Origin: Prauserella alba
GTDB lineage: Bacteria; Actinomycetota; Actinomycetes; Mycobacteriales; Pseudonocardiaceae
NCBI RefSeq assembly: GCF_024171735.1
Contig: NZ_JAMTCH010000005.1
Location: 558,001 to 622,000 of the forward strand
Reading direction: 5' to 3'
DNA: 64,000 nucleotides
Below, piece by piece: positions 1 through 7,803 of the stretch. Position 1 is the stretch's first letter. Each line of letters opens with the position of its first letter. A program made the translations under genes and the position numbers. The notes beneath the pieces were generated by a model. The model did not search any database. It was not told the origin of the DNA and saw nothing but the letters and a program-made list of their open reading frames with translations.

Positions 1-587
1 GCGCGGCCCTGCCACGCCTCGCACAGCTCCGGCGGCAGGATCTGCATGAACCGTGCCAGCACCACGGCGTGCGGGTCGTGGGAATCGACCAGCTTCGCAA
101 CCTGGTCGAACGCCGCGGCCTTCGACTCGGCGTCCGTGCCGAAGGGCACGTGGTGGAACGGGATCCCGTGCGCACGCGTGATGTCGGCGAGGTGTTCGTG
201 GTTGCCGACCACGGCGGCGACGTCGACGTCCAGCTCCCCGGAGGCGACCCGCCCCAGCAGGTCGTACAGGCAGTGGGCCTCCTTCGACACGAGGATCACC
301 ACGCGCCTGCGCTCGGCGCTGTCGAGGACCTTCCAGTCCGCCTCGGCGCCCAGCGACCGCGCGATACCGGCGAACCGTGCGCGCAGCTCGGCGATGTCGA
401 ACGGCACCGACTCGGCCGTCACCACCTGGCGCGTGAAGAACCAGCCCGTGTCCGGGTCGGTGTGGTAGGACGAGTCGGTGATCCAGCCGCCGAGTTCGGC
501 GAGGAACGACGAGATGCGGGCGACGATTCCCGTGCGGTCCCGGCAGCTGAATTTGATGACGTACTTGCGCGTATCGGGCACGGCCAC
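1..587 (-). CDS. purU: Formyltetrahydrofolate deformylase, truncated by the window edge
   Basis: PurU hydrolyses 10-formyltetrahydrofolate to formate and tetrahydrofolate, feeding formate to purine synthesis and balancing C1 pools. About 195 N-terminal residues are visible. Residues 6-80 form an ACT-type domain (KYVIKFSCRDRTGIVARISS, then a GGWI turn). The formyltransferase-like catalytic domain follows with VGNHEHLADI and the HHVPFG and ARFMQIL segments. The catalytic aspartate region lies beyond base 1. Two in-frame GTG codons compete as start (587 and 581); the first was chosen, and the upstream ATG is out of frame. The family is usually about 285 residues, so roughly 90 are missing here only because the window ends. 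Identification is strong from these motifs. Confidence 0.9.
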   Translation of the reverse strand, partial: MAVPDTRKYVIKFSCRDRTGIVARISSFLAELGGWITDSSYHTDPDTGWFFTRQVVTAESVPFDIAELRARFAGIARSLGAEADWKVLDSAERRRVVILVSKEAHCLYDLLGRVASGELDVDVAAVVGNHEHLADITRAHGIPFHHVPFGTDAESKAAAFDQVAKLVDSHDPHAVVLARFMQILPPELCEAWQGR

Positions 588-616
588 CCATTATCCGCCG
601 ACGGTGTTCACGCTGG

Positions 617-1411
617 TCAGGGGGTCTCCAGTGGGTCGAGGAGCGTGACCTCTCCCGTGATCGACACGTCCGCGGGCCTGCGCCAGAGCCGCTTGTAGAC
701 GGCGTCCGCGCCGCCGCTGAGCGTCACGTCCGGGGCCGCGGGGCCCGTGAGGGCGGGCGGCTGTCCCGGCGTGAGCGTCAGCGACCACAGCCTGCGGGCG
801 TCCTCGGCGTGCACGAGCACCGTGCCGCTCGCCTCGACCGCCGACCAGTCCGCGGTCCTGCGGTGGATGATCATCGACAGCGCCTCGTCCACGCCGTCGG
901 CCGCGAACGCCGTGTCGAACGTCGTGGCGTCGCGTCCGCCCGCGAGTTCGGCGTCGACCCGGTGAATGGCCACCTCGTGCGCCTGCCTGCGAGCCCACGA
1001 GCCGAGGTTCGCCTCGTAGAAGGGGAATCGTATCTGCGCGGGTGTGTCAGGGCCCGCGTCGAACGCGCGGCGCAGCTCCGCGCGCGTGCCGTCCCACCAG
1101 GGGACGATCTCGTCCCACACCTTCGGCGGGCGCTCGCCGCGCGCGTCGCTGCCGTGCGGATCGGCGATGCAAGCCAGCACCCACGCCTGCACCGCGGCGA
1201 CGTGCCTAACGAGGCGCTCGACAGTCCACTCCGGACAGGTCGGCACCGTCGCCTCCGGTCCCGCCGCCAGCGCCGCCTCCCGCAACGCGTCGCTCTGTTC
1301 GTCGAACGCCGCCAACAGGGTCTCGTAGTTCAGCGGGCTGTCGTTGCTCAGCGGGCCCTCGTTGCTCAGCGGGCCGGGGGTGCGGTTCGGATGCGGCGTC
1401 TCGGTGCTCAC
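617..1411 (-). CDS. Maleylpyruvate isomerase family mycothiol-dependent enzyme
   Basis: 264 residues with the MDMPI_N/DinB-like fold. The conserved start CPEWTVERLVRHVAAVQAW lies near residues 58-77 and supplies a probable metal histidine. A second histidine is in ARRQAHEVAIHRVDAE, and a C-terminal MDMPI_C-like domain covers the last ~90 residues. Relatives use mycothiol as cofactor or act in thiol transfer; the substrate cannot be read from sequence. Its first 25 residues are low complexity, with PLSNEG/PLSNDS/PLNYE encoded by an 18-bp tandem repeat at about 1326-1381. The reading frame overlaps the end of the upstream DedA frame by 206 bp, which is unusually long, so either this start is too early or the DedA tail is spurious. 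Confidence 0.82.
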   Translation of the reverse strand: MSTETPHPNRTPGPLSNEGPLSNDSPLNYETLLAAFDEQSDALREAALAAGPEATVPTCPEWTVERLVRHVAAVQAWVLACIADPHGSDARGERPPKVWDEIVPWWDGTRAELRRAFDAGPDTPAQIRFPFYEANLGSWARRQAHEVAIHRVDAELAGGRDATTFDTAFAADGVDEALSMIIHRRTADWSAVEASGTVLVHAEDARRLWSLTLTPGQPPALTGPAAPDVTLSGGADAVYKRLWRRPADVSITGEVTLLDPLETP

Positions 1412-2015
1412 GGCGCGACAGTAGCCGCCTGCCGCCTTCGACGAAACCCAAGGTCAGCAGGCCCAGCGCGAACGCGGCGAGCAGCCCGGCCACCGGATCG
1501 TCGGCGAAACTCGCCGCACCCGCCGCCCCGATGAGCACCGAGTAGACCGCCCAGATGGTCGTGCCCGCGAGGTCGAGCAGCGCGAACCGGCCGAACGGAT
1601 ACTTCAGCCCGCCCGTCGCCAGCGACGACGCGACCCGCCCACCGGGGAAGTAGCGGCCCGCGACGATCAGCACGACGGCATGCCTGCCGAGCTTGTCGAC
1701 GCCCCACGCGTAGTTGCGCCTGCCGCGCTCACTGCGCACCAGGCGCGAGATGCCGAACGGGCCGAGGGCCCTGCCGATCCCGTGACCGCCGCAGTCACCC
1801 GCCCACGCCCCCAGCGCCGCGACGGCGATCAGGCCGGCCAGCGCCGTCACGTCGGAGGTGCCCAGCAGTACGGCCATCGTGATGACGGTCGACTCGCTGG
1901 GCATGAACGGCAGCAGCGCATCCAACCCGGCGATCGCGAACACCACCAGCCACAGCCACGGCTCGTCGAGGTGGCTCTGCAGCAGCGTGGTGATGTCGTG
2001 CAGCACGTCAAACAT
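1206..2015 (-). CDS. DedA family membrane protein
   Basis: DedA/SNARE-associated integral membrane protein of 269 residues. DedA proteins are linked to lipid-carrier or phospholipid flipping and to membrane potential. Visible features are the N-terminal PFMPSESTVITMA segment, the AGDCGGHGIGRALG turn and the hallmark arginine-rich AGRYFPGGRVASS loop near residues 120-132, followed by hydrophobic helices. The ATG at 2015 overlaps the end of the acyltransferase gene by 8 bases, giving translational coupling. The longer frame starting at 2192 would add a tail made only of 21-bp repeat sequence and is rejected. The last ~60 residues are charged, repetitive (PAEQRGPAEQRQPAEL) and read across the start of the next gene; they may not be functional. 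Confidence 0.85.
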   Translation of the reverse strand: MFDVLHDITTLLQSHLDEPWLWLVVFAIAGLDALLPFMPSESTVITMAVLLGTSDVTALAGLIAVAALGAWAGDCGGHGIGRALGPFGISRLVRSERGRRNYAWGVDKLGRHAVVLIVAGRYFPGGRVASSLATGGLKYPFGRFALLDLAGTTIWAVYSVLIGAAGAASFADDPVAGLLAAFALGLLTLGFVEGGRRLLSRREHRDAASEPHPRPAEQRGPAEQRQPAELRDPVGGVRRTERRVAGGGAGGGTGGDGADLSGVDCRAPR

Positions 2016-2985
2016 GCGCGGCCCCGGTGCCGAGGCGTGCAGGCCCTCGCCGCCGGTCGATGCCGTGTTGCGCATTCCGGGGCCCGTGTTGCGAGTTCGG
2101 GTGGCCGTGTTGTGGGTTTGGGGGCTCGTGTTGTGGCTTGGCGGAGCCCTGGACTGCGCGCTGGGCGCGGGCGGCGAGGGCGCGGCGGTCACCCGCCGGT
2201 TCGATGGGGCGGTGGCACTCGGCGTGAATCGTCAGCTCGCGGGCACGGATCACGCGGGGCAGTGACGAGGCGAGGCCGTCGTCGCCGACGAACGCCGCGA
2301 CCGTCGACGGTTCGCCGCGTTGCCGGTAGGACAGCGTGACGGGCCGGACCGGGGCGCCCGCGTCGATCGCGGCCTGGAACACTGCCCTGCGGAACGGGCC
2401 GCCCGGGGCGCCGCACCACGTCGTGGCCTCGGGGAAGGCGACGACGGATTCGCCCGCGCGGAGCCGCTCGGCGACGGCGTCGACCGCGGTGGGCAGTCCG
2501 CGCAGCGACCACCGGTCGAGCAGCAGCGTTCCGGTGCGCCGCGCCTGCCTGCCGACGAACGGCCAGTGCGCGACCTCACGTTTCGCCAGGAACGTCAGCG
2601 GCTCGAGCGCCAGCAACGCCGGAACGTCCAGCCACGACACGTGATTCGCAACCACGAGCGTCCCCACGCCGCCGTGTTGCGGATTCCGGGGCCCGTGTTG
2701 CGGGTTCGGGGGCTCGTGTTGCAGGGCGGTGGTGAGTGGGCCGGTGGCGGTGAGCGTGATGCCCAGGGCGTCGAGGGCGGCCGCAGCCCGGTGCCGGACG
2801 TCGGCGACGCGCCGCTGTTCGGTGTCGGGGTGGTGGTCGGTGTCGGGGAGAGCGCCGGTCAGGACTTTCGCGAGGGCCACGGTTCGCCGCACGCTCTCCA
2901 TGGTCGGCACCGGCGGCAACCGGTGCGTGACACACCGGGGAGTGCACGGTGAACTCGCCCGCCACGGATTGGCTCCCGCGTTCAC
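2008..2985 (-). CDS. PlsC/OlsA-like 1-acylglycerol-3-phosphate O-acyltransferase
   Basis: 325-residue lysophospholipid acyltransferase. The catalytic NHVSWLD box lies at residues 114-120, and a FPEATTW segment replaces the usual FPEGT acceptor-binding motif. It would transfer an acyl group onto a lyso-lipid. The GTG start overlaps the TGA of the upstream GNAT gene (GTGA), so the two are coupled; the ATG at 2901 is an alternative. A GNAT of the hemolysin/OlsB type followed by a PlsC protein resembles the OlsB-OlsA pair that makes ornithine lipids; that role is inferred. The gene is interrupted in frame twice by 21-bp repeats: PQHGPRN units at about residues 88-105, just before the catalytic box, and again near the C terminus (about 282-310). 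Confidence 0.83.
   Translation of the reverse strand: MNAGANPWRASSPCTPRCVTHRLPPVPTMESVRRTVALAKVLTGALPDTDHHPDTEQRRVADVRHRAAAALDALGITLTATGPLTTALQHEPPNPQHGPRNPQHGGVGTLVVANHVSWLDVPALLALEPLTFLAKREVAHWPFVGRQARRTGTLLLDRWSLRGLPTAVDAVAERLRAGESVVAFPEATTWCGAPGGPFRRAVFQAAIDAGAPVRPVTLSYRQRGEPSTVAAFVGDDGLASSLPRVIRARELTIHAECHRPIEPAGDRRALAARAQRAVQGSAKPQHEPPNPQHGHPNSQHGPRNAQHGIDRRRGPARLGTGAAHV
2064..2147. repeat. 21-bp ACACG-core tandem repeat, 4 units (array A)
   Basis: Four units with CGTGT cores at 2064, 2085, 2106 and 2127, exactly 21 bp apart. On the minus strand each reads as a CGCAACACG-type core followed by a C-rich block. The array lies inside the 3' end of the PlsC-like gene and immediately upstream of the DedA start. 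Confidence 0.9.
2673..2735. repeat. 21-bp ACACG-core tandem repeat, 3 units (array B)
   Basis: CGTGT cores begin at 2673, 2694 and 2715, spaced 21 bp. The array is embedded in frame in the PlsC-like gene, where it encodes PQHEPPN and PQHGPRN units just before the catalytic NHxxxxD box. Confidence 0.9.
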
Positions 2986-3857
2986 CGGTCGTCTCCGAGC
3001 AGGTAACGCAGGTAGCGGTCGTCGACGTCGGCCAGCCGCAGCAGTACGTAGAAGTCGGCGACGTCGAAGTCCGGGTCGTGGGCGGGCGGCCCGCAGACCC
3101 AGGCGCCGAGACGCAGGTATCCGCGCAGCAGCGGCGGCAGGTCGGCGTACCGCGGGCGTTCGACCCGGTGCGGTGGCAGCCACGGCCGGTGCGGGCGCAC
3201 GCGGTACTCGGCCGGTGACGCGTGCCGCGTGGCCGCGAGGTGCCAGGCGGTCGCCGCCGCGTGCCCGCCGTCGGCCAGTGGCACCGATGCGCAACCGCCC
3301 AGGTAGCGATGACCTGCGAGGAGCGTGTACCGCGCGAGTGTCGACCACATCAGCGTGATCACGGAGCCGTTGCGATGTGCGGGAGCCACGCACGAACGGC
3401 CTGCCTCGGCGATCTCGCCTGCGAGGGGTTCGAGGTCGCCGAGGTCGAACTCGGTGGCGGAATACGGGACGGAGGAGCGGTGCGGTGGCAGGATGCGGTA
3501 GGTGCCGACGAGCTCGCCGGTCGGTTCGTGCGTGACGATGAGGTGATCGCACAGCTCGTCGAACGCGTCGGCGTCCAGCGTCGCATGTCCTGCACCCGGC
3601 CCCGCGTGTCCTGTATTCGTGGCGCCGTGTTGCGGGTTCCGGGGCCCGTGTTGTGGATCCCGGGAGCCGTGTTGTGGATTCGAGGGGGTGTTCGCGTCCC
3701 GGAGTTGCGATTCGCCGGTATGCGCGGCCGTCAGATCGGCGCCGAGTTCGCCGGCGAACACTGCCGCGCGGAGTCGTTGCGCGGCGCGGATCTCGTCACG
3801 GGTGTCGGCGATGCGGGCCGTGTAGGTCCGCGTCGCCGCGGTGGACAACACGGGCAT
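2982..3857 (-). CDS. GNAT/hemolysin-like N-acyltransferase (OlsB type)
   Basis: 291 residues, belonging to the Acetyltransf_5 group that includes OlsB, which N-acylates ornithine with a 3-hydroxyacyl chain from ACP. Visible features are an N-terminal AAVFAGELGADL strand, FDELCDHLIV, TGELVGTYRIL and an AEAGRSCVAPAHRNGSVI segment equivalent to the acyl-donor site. ITLMW and YLGGCASVPL follow. The C-terminal half has a PPLLRGYLRLGAWVCGPP stretch typical of OlsB relatives. It heads a coupled set with the PlsC-like and DedA genes. A 35-residue insert at residues 57-91, NPQHGSRD/PQHGPRN units, is the 21-bp repeat translated in frame; relatives usually have a short loop here. Ornithine lipid synthesis is a reasonable but unproven role. 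Confidence 0.85.
   Translation of the reverse strand: MPVLSTAATRTYTARIADTRDEIRAAQRLRAAVFAGELGADLTAAHTGESQLRDANTPSNPQHGSRDPQHGPRNPQHGATNTGHAGPGAGHATLDADAFDELCDHLIVTHEPTGELVGTYRILPPHRSSVPYSATEFDLGDLEPLAGEIAEAGRSCVAPAHRNGSVITLMWSTLARYTLLAGHRYLGGCASVPLADGGHAAATAWHLAATRHASPAEYRVRPHRPWLPPHRVERPRYADLPPLLRGYLRLGAWVCGPPAHDPDFDVADFYVLLRLADVDDRYLRYLLGDDR
3584..3688. repeat. 21-bp ACACG-core tandem repeat, 5 units (array C)
   Basis: Cores at 3584 (CATGT), 3605, 3626, 3647 and 3668 (CGTGT), strictly 21 bp apart. The first two units are of the GCAGGACACG subtype on the minus strand and the rest of the GCAACACG subtype. All lie inside the GNAT gene. Confidence 0.9.
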
Positions 3858-4365
3858 GGCGCTCTCCGTTCCTCAGGTGTGCATCGAATGCGTACAACGA
3901 GGAGAAAAACACCGGAGAAGTGCCACTGACCAGGGGATACGACTGATATCAGGGACATGTCGGGGCGGTCCCCGAGGCCCCTGGTAGGGCTACCCCCACC
4001 AGGGCGATCCGGCCCACCGCCGCCGAGCGCTGAAGCCGGCGTTCCCGCCATCGCCCGTGTTCTGCACTCGGAACCTCGAACTTCTGCGCCCGGGCCTCGA
4101 ACTTCTGCGCTCGGCGGCGAGACGTTGCGTGATGCCGACGTCTGCACTCCGGGCTAGCCCGTAGCCGCATCTGCCGGCTGTTCGGCCCGGCGGGATGTCG
4201 CCGCCGGGTTTCGTGTCGAATCGGCAACGCACGCGGCACACGGCTGCGAGCGAAACGTGTACCGGAACCTGCAACACGGGCACCGGGAAACGCAACACGA
4301 GCCCCGGAAAGCGCAACACGGCGTCACGAATGCAGGACACGCGTGCACGAATGCAGGACACGCGG
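3858..4365. other. Gene-free promoter and repeat region upstream of the GNAT operon
   Basis: 508 bp with no convincing gene. The first ~100 bp (3871-3960) are lower in GC than anything nearby (GAGGAGAAAAACACC, GATACGACTGATATCAGG) and probably hold the minus-strand promoter of the GNAT operon. The remainder holds two 21-bp repeat arrays. Open frames across it have no domain signature. Confidence 0.5.
4060..4115. repeat. 21-bp repeat, AACTTCTGC subtype
   Basis: CCTCGAACTTCTGCGC begins at 4074 and again at 4095, exactly 21 bp apart, preceded by a degenerate TTCTGCACTCGGAA unit at 4060. The period matches the ACACG arrays but the core differs, suggesting a third subtype or an unrelated minisatellite. 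Confidence 0.7.
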
Positions 4366-4369
4366 TCAG
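4253..4369. repeat. 21-bp tandem repeat joining two subtypes, 5 units (array D)
   Basis: ACACG cores end at 4278, 4299, 4320, 4341 and 4362, all 21 bp apart, with a degenerate AAACG at 4257 in the same phase. Units 1-3 carry GCAACACG and units 4-5 carry GCAGGACACG, so both subtypes belong to one phased array. Confidence 0.9.
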
Positions 4370-5172
4370 CGTGGGGCGATCGACGTCCACGGGACGGTGA
4401 GTTCGCCGAGCCGCCACCGCGCCGGGCGGTTCAGGACCGGCCAACCGGACGCGGCCAGCAGGCGCACCGCCTCCGTCCACCGCGCCCGCGGGCCGAACGC
4501 CGAGTACGGCGCCGCCGTCGCCCAGCACTGGTCCAAACGAGACAGTAGATCGTGAATCCGCTCGCCCGGAACGTTTCGGTGTATCAACGCCTTCGGTAGC
4601 CGCTCGGCCACAGTGGACGGACGCTCCAGCGATGCGATCCGGCACGAGAGCGTCAACGACACCGGGCCGCGATGCGACACCGTCGCCCACGCGCACAGCC
4701 TGCCGATCTCGTCGCACGTGCCGTCGACGAGCAGCCCGCCCGGCACGACCCGTTCGAGCATCGCCCGCCACGACGGTTCGACGTCCGACTCGTCGTACTG
4801 CCGCAGCACGTTGAACGCCCGCACCACCGCCGGCCTGCTGCCTGCCAGCTCGAACCCGCCGCGTCGGAAATCCAGTACGGGCGGAGCCGCGACCGCCGCT
4901 CCCGCGGCCACTCGCTCTTGGTCGAGCTCGAGGCCGAGCACGCGCACGTCCGGAACGGCCGCGCTCAGCCGCGTCGCCAGCTCGACGGTCGTGACGGGCG
5001 ATGCGCCGTAGCCGAGGTCGACGACCAGGGGTGAGGCGTCCGAACGCAGGGCGCGCCGCACTCCGGGATCCGCGAGCAACCAGCGGTCGACGCGGCGCAG
5101 CCGGTTCGGGTTCGTGGTTCCTCTGGTCGGCGAGCCGAGCGGCTCGGCGCGCTTCAGCTGCGCGCGAGCCAC
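4366..5172 (-). CDS. Class I SAM-dependent methyltransferase-like protein
   Basis: 268 residues with a Rossmann-type SAM-binding core: PLVVDLGYGASPVTTVELA (motif I, about residues 48-66), VRVLGLELDQERV (acidic end of strand 2) and VVRAFNVLRQYDE (strand 4). The second half lacks a recognisable substrate-recognition domain. Similar proteins sit beside murB in many actinobacteria; the substrate is unknown. The start overlaps the end of the DUF2505 gene by 19 bp, so both are read together, divergently from murB. The C terminus abuts repeat array D. Confidence 0.72.
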   Translation of the reverse strand: MARAQLKRAEPLGSPTRGTTNPNRLRRVDRWLLADPGVRRALRSDASPLVVDLGYGASPVTTVELATRLSAAVPDVRVLGLELDQERVAAGAAVAAPPVLDFRRGGFELAGSRPAVVRAFNVLRQYDESDVEPSWRAMLERVVPGGLLVDGTCDEIGRLCAWATVSHRGPVSLTLSCRIASLERPSTVAERLPKALIHRNVPGERIHDLLSRLDQCWATAAPYSAFGPRARWTEAVRLLAASGWPVLNRPARWRLGELTVPWTSIAPR

Positions 5173-5642
5173 GACGTGGTGAAGTCGGCCTCGCGCTCGA
5201 GCAGCGTCGTGACCTGCTCCGCGATCAGCCCTTCGAGTTTGCCGCCCACCAGCGGGATCCGCACCGTCACCTCGCCGCGCGTGACTTGCCGTGCGCCCGC
5301 GTCGCCGTCCGGCTCCACCGACGTCTTCCCGGTGATCTCACCCGGAATGCCGTCGACCTGCGCGCGGATCGTGCCCTCGGCGCCACGCCACGTGTGCTCG
5401 CGGCGCACCATCAGGTCGCCCGACACGAACTTCTGCGCCACGGACGGCAGCTTGTCGGCAGGTACGCCCTGCACCAGCGTGTACCGCACCTCGTCGCCGT
5501 CGACGGTGTGGTGCTCGAGCGCGGCGTCGACGCCGCCGATCTCGTCCAGCCGCGCGCGCAACGCGGCCTCCTCGGACTGGGCGGCGACGACGTCGGCGAC
5601 GGAGGCGGGGAACGTCGCCCGATGCTCGATACGGGAAGCCAT
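5154..5642 (-). CDS. DUF2505 domain-containing protein
   Basis: 162 residues matching the actinobacterial DUF2505 family, a START/SRPBCC-like fold with no known reaction. It begins MASRIEHRATFPASVADVVAA, and the middle carries the ligand-cavity-like VRREHTWRGAEGTI strand pair and a VTVRIPLVGGKLEGLIAEQ helix, both typical of the family. The ATG at 5642 was preferred over the 5708 start because the latter would run through the divergent murB promoter. Only 25 bp separate it from murB, so regulatory signals must be shared. Confidence 0.8.
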   Translation of the reverse strand: MASRIEHRATFPASVADVVAAQSEEAALRARLDEIGGVDAALEHHTVDGDEVRYTLVQGVPADKLPSVAQKFVSGDLMVRREHTWRGAEGTIRAQVDGIPGEITGKTSVEPDGDAGARQVTRGEVTVRIPLVGGKLEGLIAEQVTTLLEREADFTTSWLARS

Positions 5643-5667
5643 GACCGGGACAGTACCGTTGCGGGTT

Positions 5668-6717
5668 GTGAGCACTGTCGAAACGTCCACCTGCCGCGAC
5701 CTGCGCAACTACACGACACTGCGCCTCGGCGGGCCCGCGCGCCGGTTCGTGACGGCGACCACGCCGGCCGAGTTGGCAGGGCTCGTCGGCGACCTCGACG
5801 CCGCCGGTGAACCCGTCCTGCTGGTCGGCGGTGGCTCGAACCTCGTCGTGGCCGACGCCGGGTTCGACGGCACCGTCGTGCGCATCGCCGACACCGGGTG
5901 GGACGGGGCGACCGTGCAGGCGGGGCAGGACTGGGACGCCTACGTCGCCGCCACCGTCGTCGAGGGGTACGGCGGGCTGGAATGCCTCTCCGGCATCCCC
6001 GGGTCGGCGGGCGCCACGCCCATCCAGAACGTCGGCGCCTACGGCTGCGAGATCAGCGACGTGCTGCACTCGGTCGAGCTCTACGACCGCACCACGGGCG
6101 AGGTGCGCACCCTCACCGCGGGCGAACTCGGTTTCGCCTACCGCACGAGCATGCTCAAGGGCACCGACGACGGTGTGGTGCTGTCCGTGCGGTTCAACCT
6201 GCGCGAGGACGGCCTGTCCGCGCCGATCCGCTACGCCGAACTCGCCCGCACCCTCGGCGTCGACGTCGGTGACCGGGTGCCCGCCACGGAGGTGCGCGAG
6301 GCGGTGCTGGGGTTGCGCCGCCGCAAGGGCATGGTCCTGGACCCCGACGACCACGACACGTGGAGCGCGGGCTCGTTCTTCACCAACCCGATCGTGCCCG
6401 AGGCGCAGGTGGGCGAGGTGCTGGGCCGCATCGCGGACGTCGTGGGCAACGACGTGCCCGTGCCGCAGTACCCCGCCGACGACGGGGTGAAGCTGTCCGC
6501 GGCATGGCTCATCGAACGCGCGGGGTTCACCAAGGGGCACGCGGGTCCGGCCGGGCGGGTGTCACTGTCGACGAAACACACACTGGCCCTGACCAACCGC
6601 GGCGAGGCGCGCACCGAGGACCTGCTGGCGCTGGCCCGTGAAGTGCGTGACGGTGTGTCCGGCGCATTCGGTGTCACACTCCGCCCGGAGCCGCTGCTCA
6701 TCAACTGCGCACTGTGA
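5668..6717 (+). CDS. murB: UDP-N-acetylenolpyruvoylglucosamine reductase
   Basis: MurB reduces UDP-GlcNAc-enolpyruvate to UDP-MurNAc with NADPH and FAD, the second committed step of peptidoglycan synthesis, in the cytoplasm. The 349 residues contain the FAD-binding VGGGSNLVV (52-60), SGIPGSAGATPIQNVGAYG, the FAYRTSMLKG loop with its conserved arginine, the WSAGSFFTNPIV segment with the catalytic serine, and C-terminal AWLIERAGFTKG. The GTG at 5668 was chosen because ETSTCRDLRNYTTLRLGGPA is the canonical N terminus; the open frame back to 5176 is a shadow of the DUF2505 gene. The stop is followed within 10 bp by a palindromic repeat arm. Confidence 0.95.
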   Translation: MSTVETSTCRDLRNYTTLRLGGPARRFVTATTPAELAGLVGDLDAAGEPVLLVGGGSNLVVADAGFDGTVVRIADTGWDGATVQAGQDWDAYVAATVVEGYGGLECLSGIPGSAGATPIQNVGAYGCEISDVLHSVELYDRTTGEVRTLTAGELGFAYRTSMLKGTDDGVVLSVRFNLREDGLSAPIRYAELARTLGVDVGDRVPATEVREAVLGLRRRKGMVLDPDDHDTWSAGSFFTNPIVPEAQVGEVLGRIADVVGNDVPVPQYPADDGVKLSAAWLIERAGFTKGHAGPAGRVSLSTKHTLALTNRGEARTEDLLALAREVRDGVSGAFGVTLRPEPLLINCAL

Positions 6718-6726
6718 GGGCCCTGT

Positions 6727-6962
6727 GCCCCCAAGGGCACCTTGGTTGCGTTCAACCCGACGAATCTTCCCCTCACGAGGATGCGGTCCACGTGGTCGTC
6801 GAGGAGTGGAGTCGTCGTGCCATCCGTCTCCTGCCGTCACTCGGACGGACACGCGCGACGGCGGTGCAGTCGGCATGCAACCCGGCGCCACGTGCAATGC
6901 GGGCCACGTGCAACCAAGGTGCCCCTGGGGGCGCTCAATGCAACCAAGGTGCCCTCGGGGGC
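6727..6962. repeat. Split copy of the 53-bp palindromic repeat
   Basis: A single left arm (GCCCCCAAGGGCACCTTGG onward, 6727-6756) starts 10 bp after the murB stop. Two right-arm copies (6910-6932 and 6934-6962, each containing CAACCAAGGTGCCC) lie about 150 bp later, before the convergent SDR gene. This looks like a palindrome broken by an insertion or rearrangement, with one arm duplicated. The 150 bp in between shows no gene. Confidence 0.85.
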
Positions 6963-7002
6963 GAAAGGAGCCCTTGGGACGCCCGCCGCCGTCGCCGAAC
7001 CT

Positions 7003-7734
7003 TCACTCGCGGTGGATGGTCCTGCCGTCGAGCTGGGCTCGAGGCTTGACGACGATCTGGTCGAGGTTGACGTGCGACGGCCGCGTGGCGGCGAACGAGA
7101 TGACGTCGGCCACGTCCTCGGCCGTCAACGGCTGGTATCCCTCGTAGACCTTCGCCGCACGGTCGGTGTCACCTTCGAACCGGTTGACCGAGAATTCGGT
7201 CTGCACCGCGCCCGGGACGACCTCCGTCAGCCGCAGCGGATCACCCAGGTGTTCGGCGCGCAACGTCTCGTGCAGCGCCGCCTGGGCGTGTTTCGACGAG
7301 GTGTAGCCGGAACCGCCGGAGTACACGCCGTGCCCCGCGATCGACGTCACCGTGATGACGTGCCCGTCGCCGGAGGCGACGAGTTTCGGCAGCAGCGCCT
7401 TCGTCACGCGCAGCGTGCCGAGCACGTTCGTCTCCCACATCCAGCGCCAGTGGTCCTCGTCGGCCTCCTCGACCCGCTCGATTCCCCACGCACCGCCCGC
7501 GTTGTTGACCAACACGTGGCACTCCGGAACCCGTTCGGCGAACGAGGCAACGGAATCGGCGTCCGTGACGTCCAGTGTCAGGGCGGTGCCCGACGTTTCC
7601 TCCGCGAGCGTTTCGAGCTTGTCGAGGCGGCGCGCGCCGAGGACGACGTGGAATCCGGCCTGGGCGAGAGTCCTGGCGGCGGCTGCGCCGATTCCGGCGC
7701 TGGCGCCGGTGATGACTGCGGTTCGCGTGCTCAT
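7003..7734 (-). CDS. SDR family NAD(P)-dependent oxidoreductase
   Basis: Classical short-chain dehydrogenase of 243 residues. Features are the TGASAGIG cofactor motif at residues 9-16, LDVTDADSV, the NNAG motif, catalytic serine in VTSIAGHGVYSGGSGY, and the YTSSK (YxxxK) pair. An arginine after strand 2 (GARRLDKLE) points to NADPH preference. It resembles YdfG-like 3-hydroxyacid dehydrogenases and the mycobacterial Rv0484c in the same murB-lprQ neighbourhood. The substrate is unknown. Start: ATG at 7734; an ATG three codons earlier (7743) is also possible. It is divergent from the L,D-transpeptidase gene with about 70 bp between. Confidence 0.88.
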   Translation of the reverse strand: MSTRTAVITGASAGIGAAAARTLAQAGFHVVLGARRLDKLETLAEETSGTALTLDVTDADSVASFAERVPECHVLVNNAGGAWGIERVEEADEDHWRWMWETNVLGTLRVTKALLPKLVASGDGHVITVTSIAGHGVYSGGSGYTSSKHAQAALHETLRAEHLGDPLRLTEVVPGAVQTEFSVNRFEGDTDRAAKVYEGYQPLTAEDVADVISFAATRPSHVNLDQIVVKPRAQLDGRTIHRE

Positions 7735-7803
7735 GCTCCGCATGCTGCCAGGTAATGTTGTGGTGCCGGCGGGGGTGCTGGCGGGCCAGGAAGGTAGGCA
7801 CAC

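Noticed and set aside
4253-4369. CRISPR array
   Set aside because: The units are contiguous 21-bp tandem copies without unique spacers and no cas genes are in the window.
5176-5667. N-terminal extension of murB by 164 codons
   Set aside because: It crosses the DUF2505 gene in reverse and has no similarity to MurB; the canonical N terminus starts at GTG 5668.
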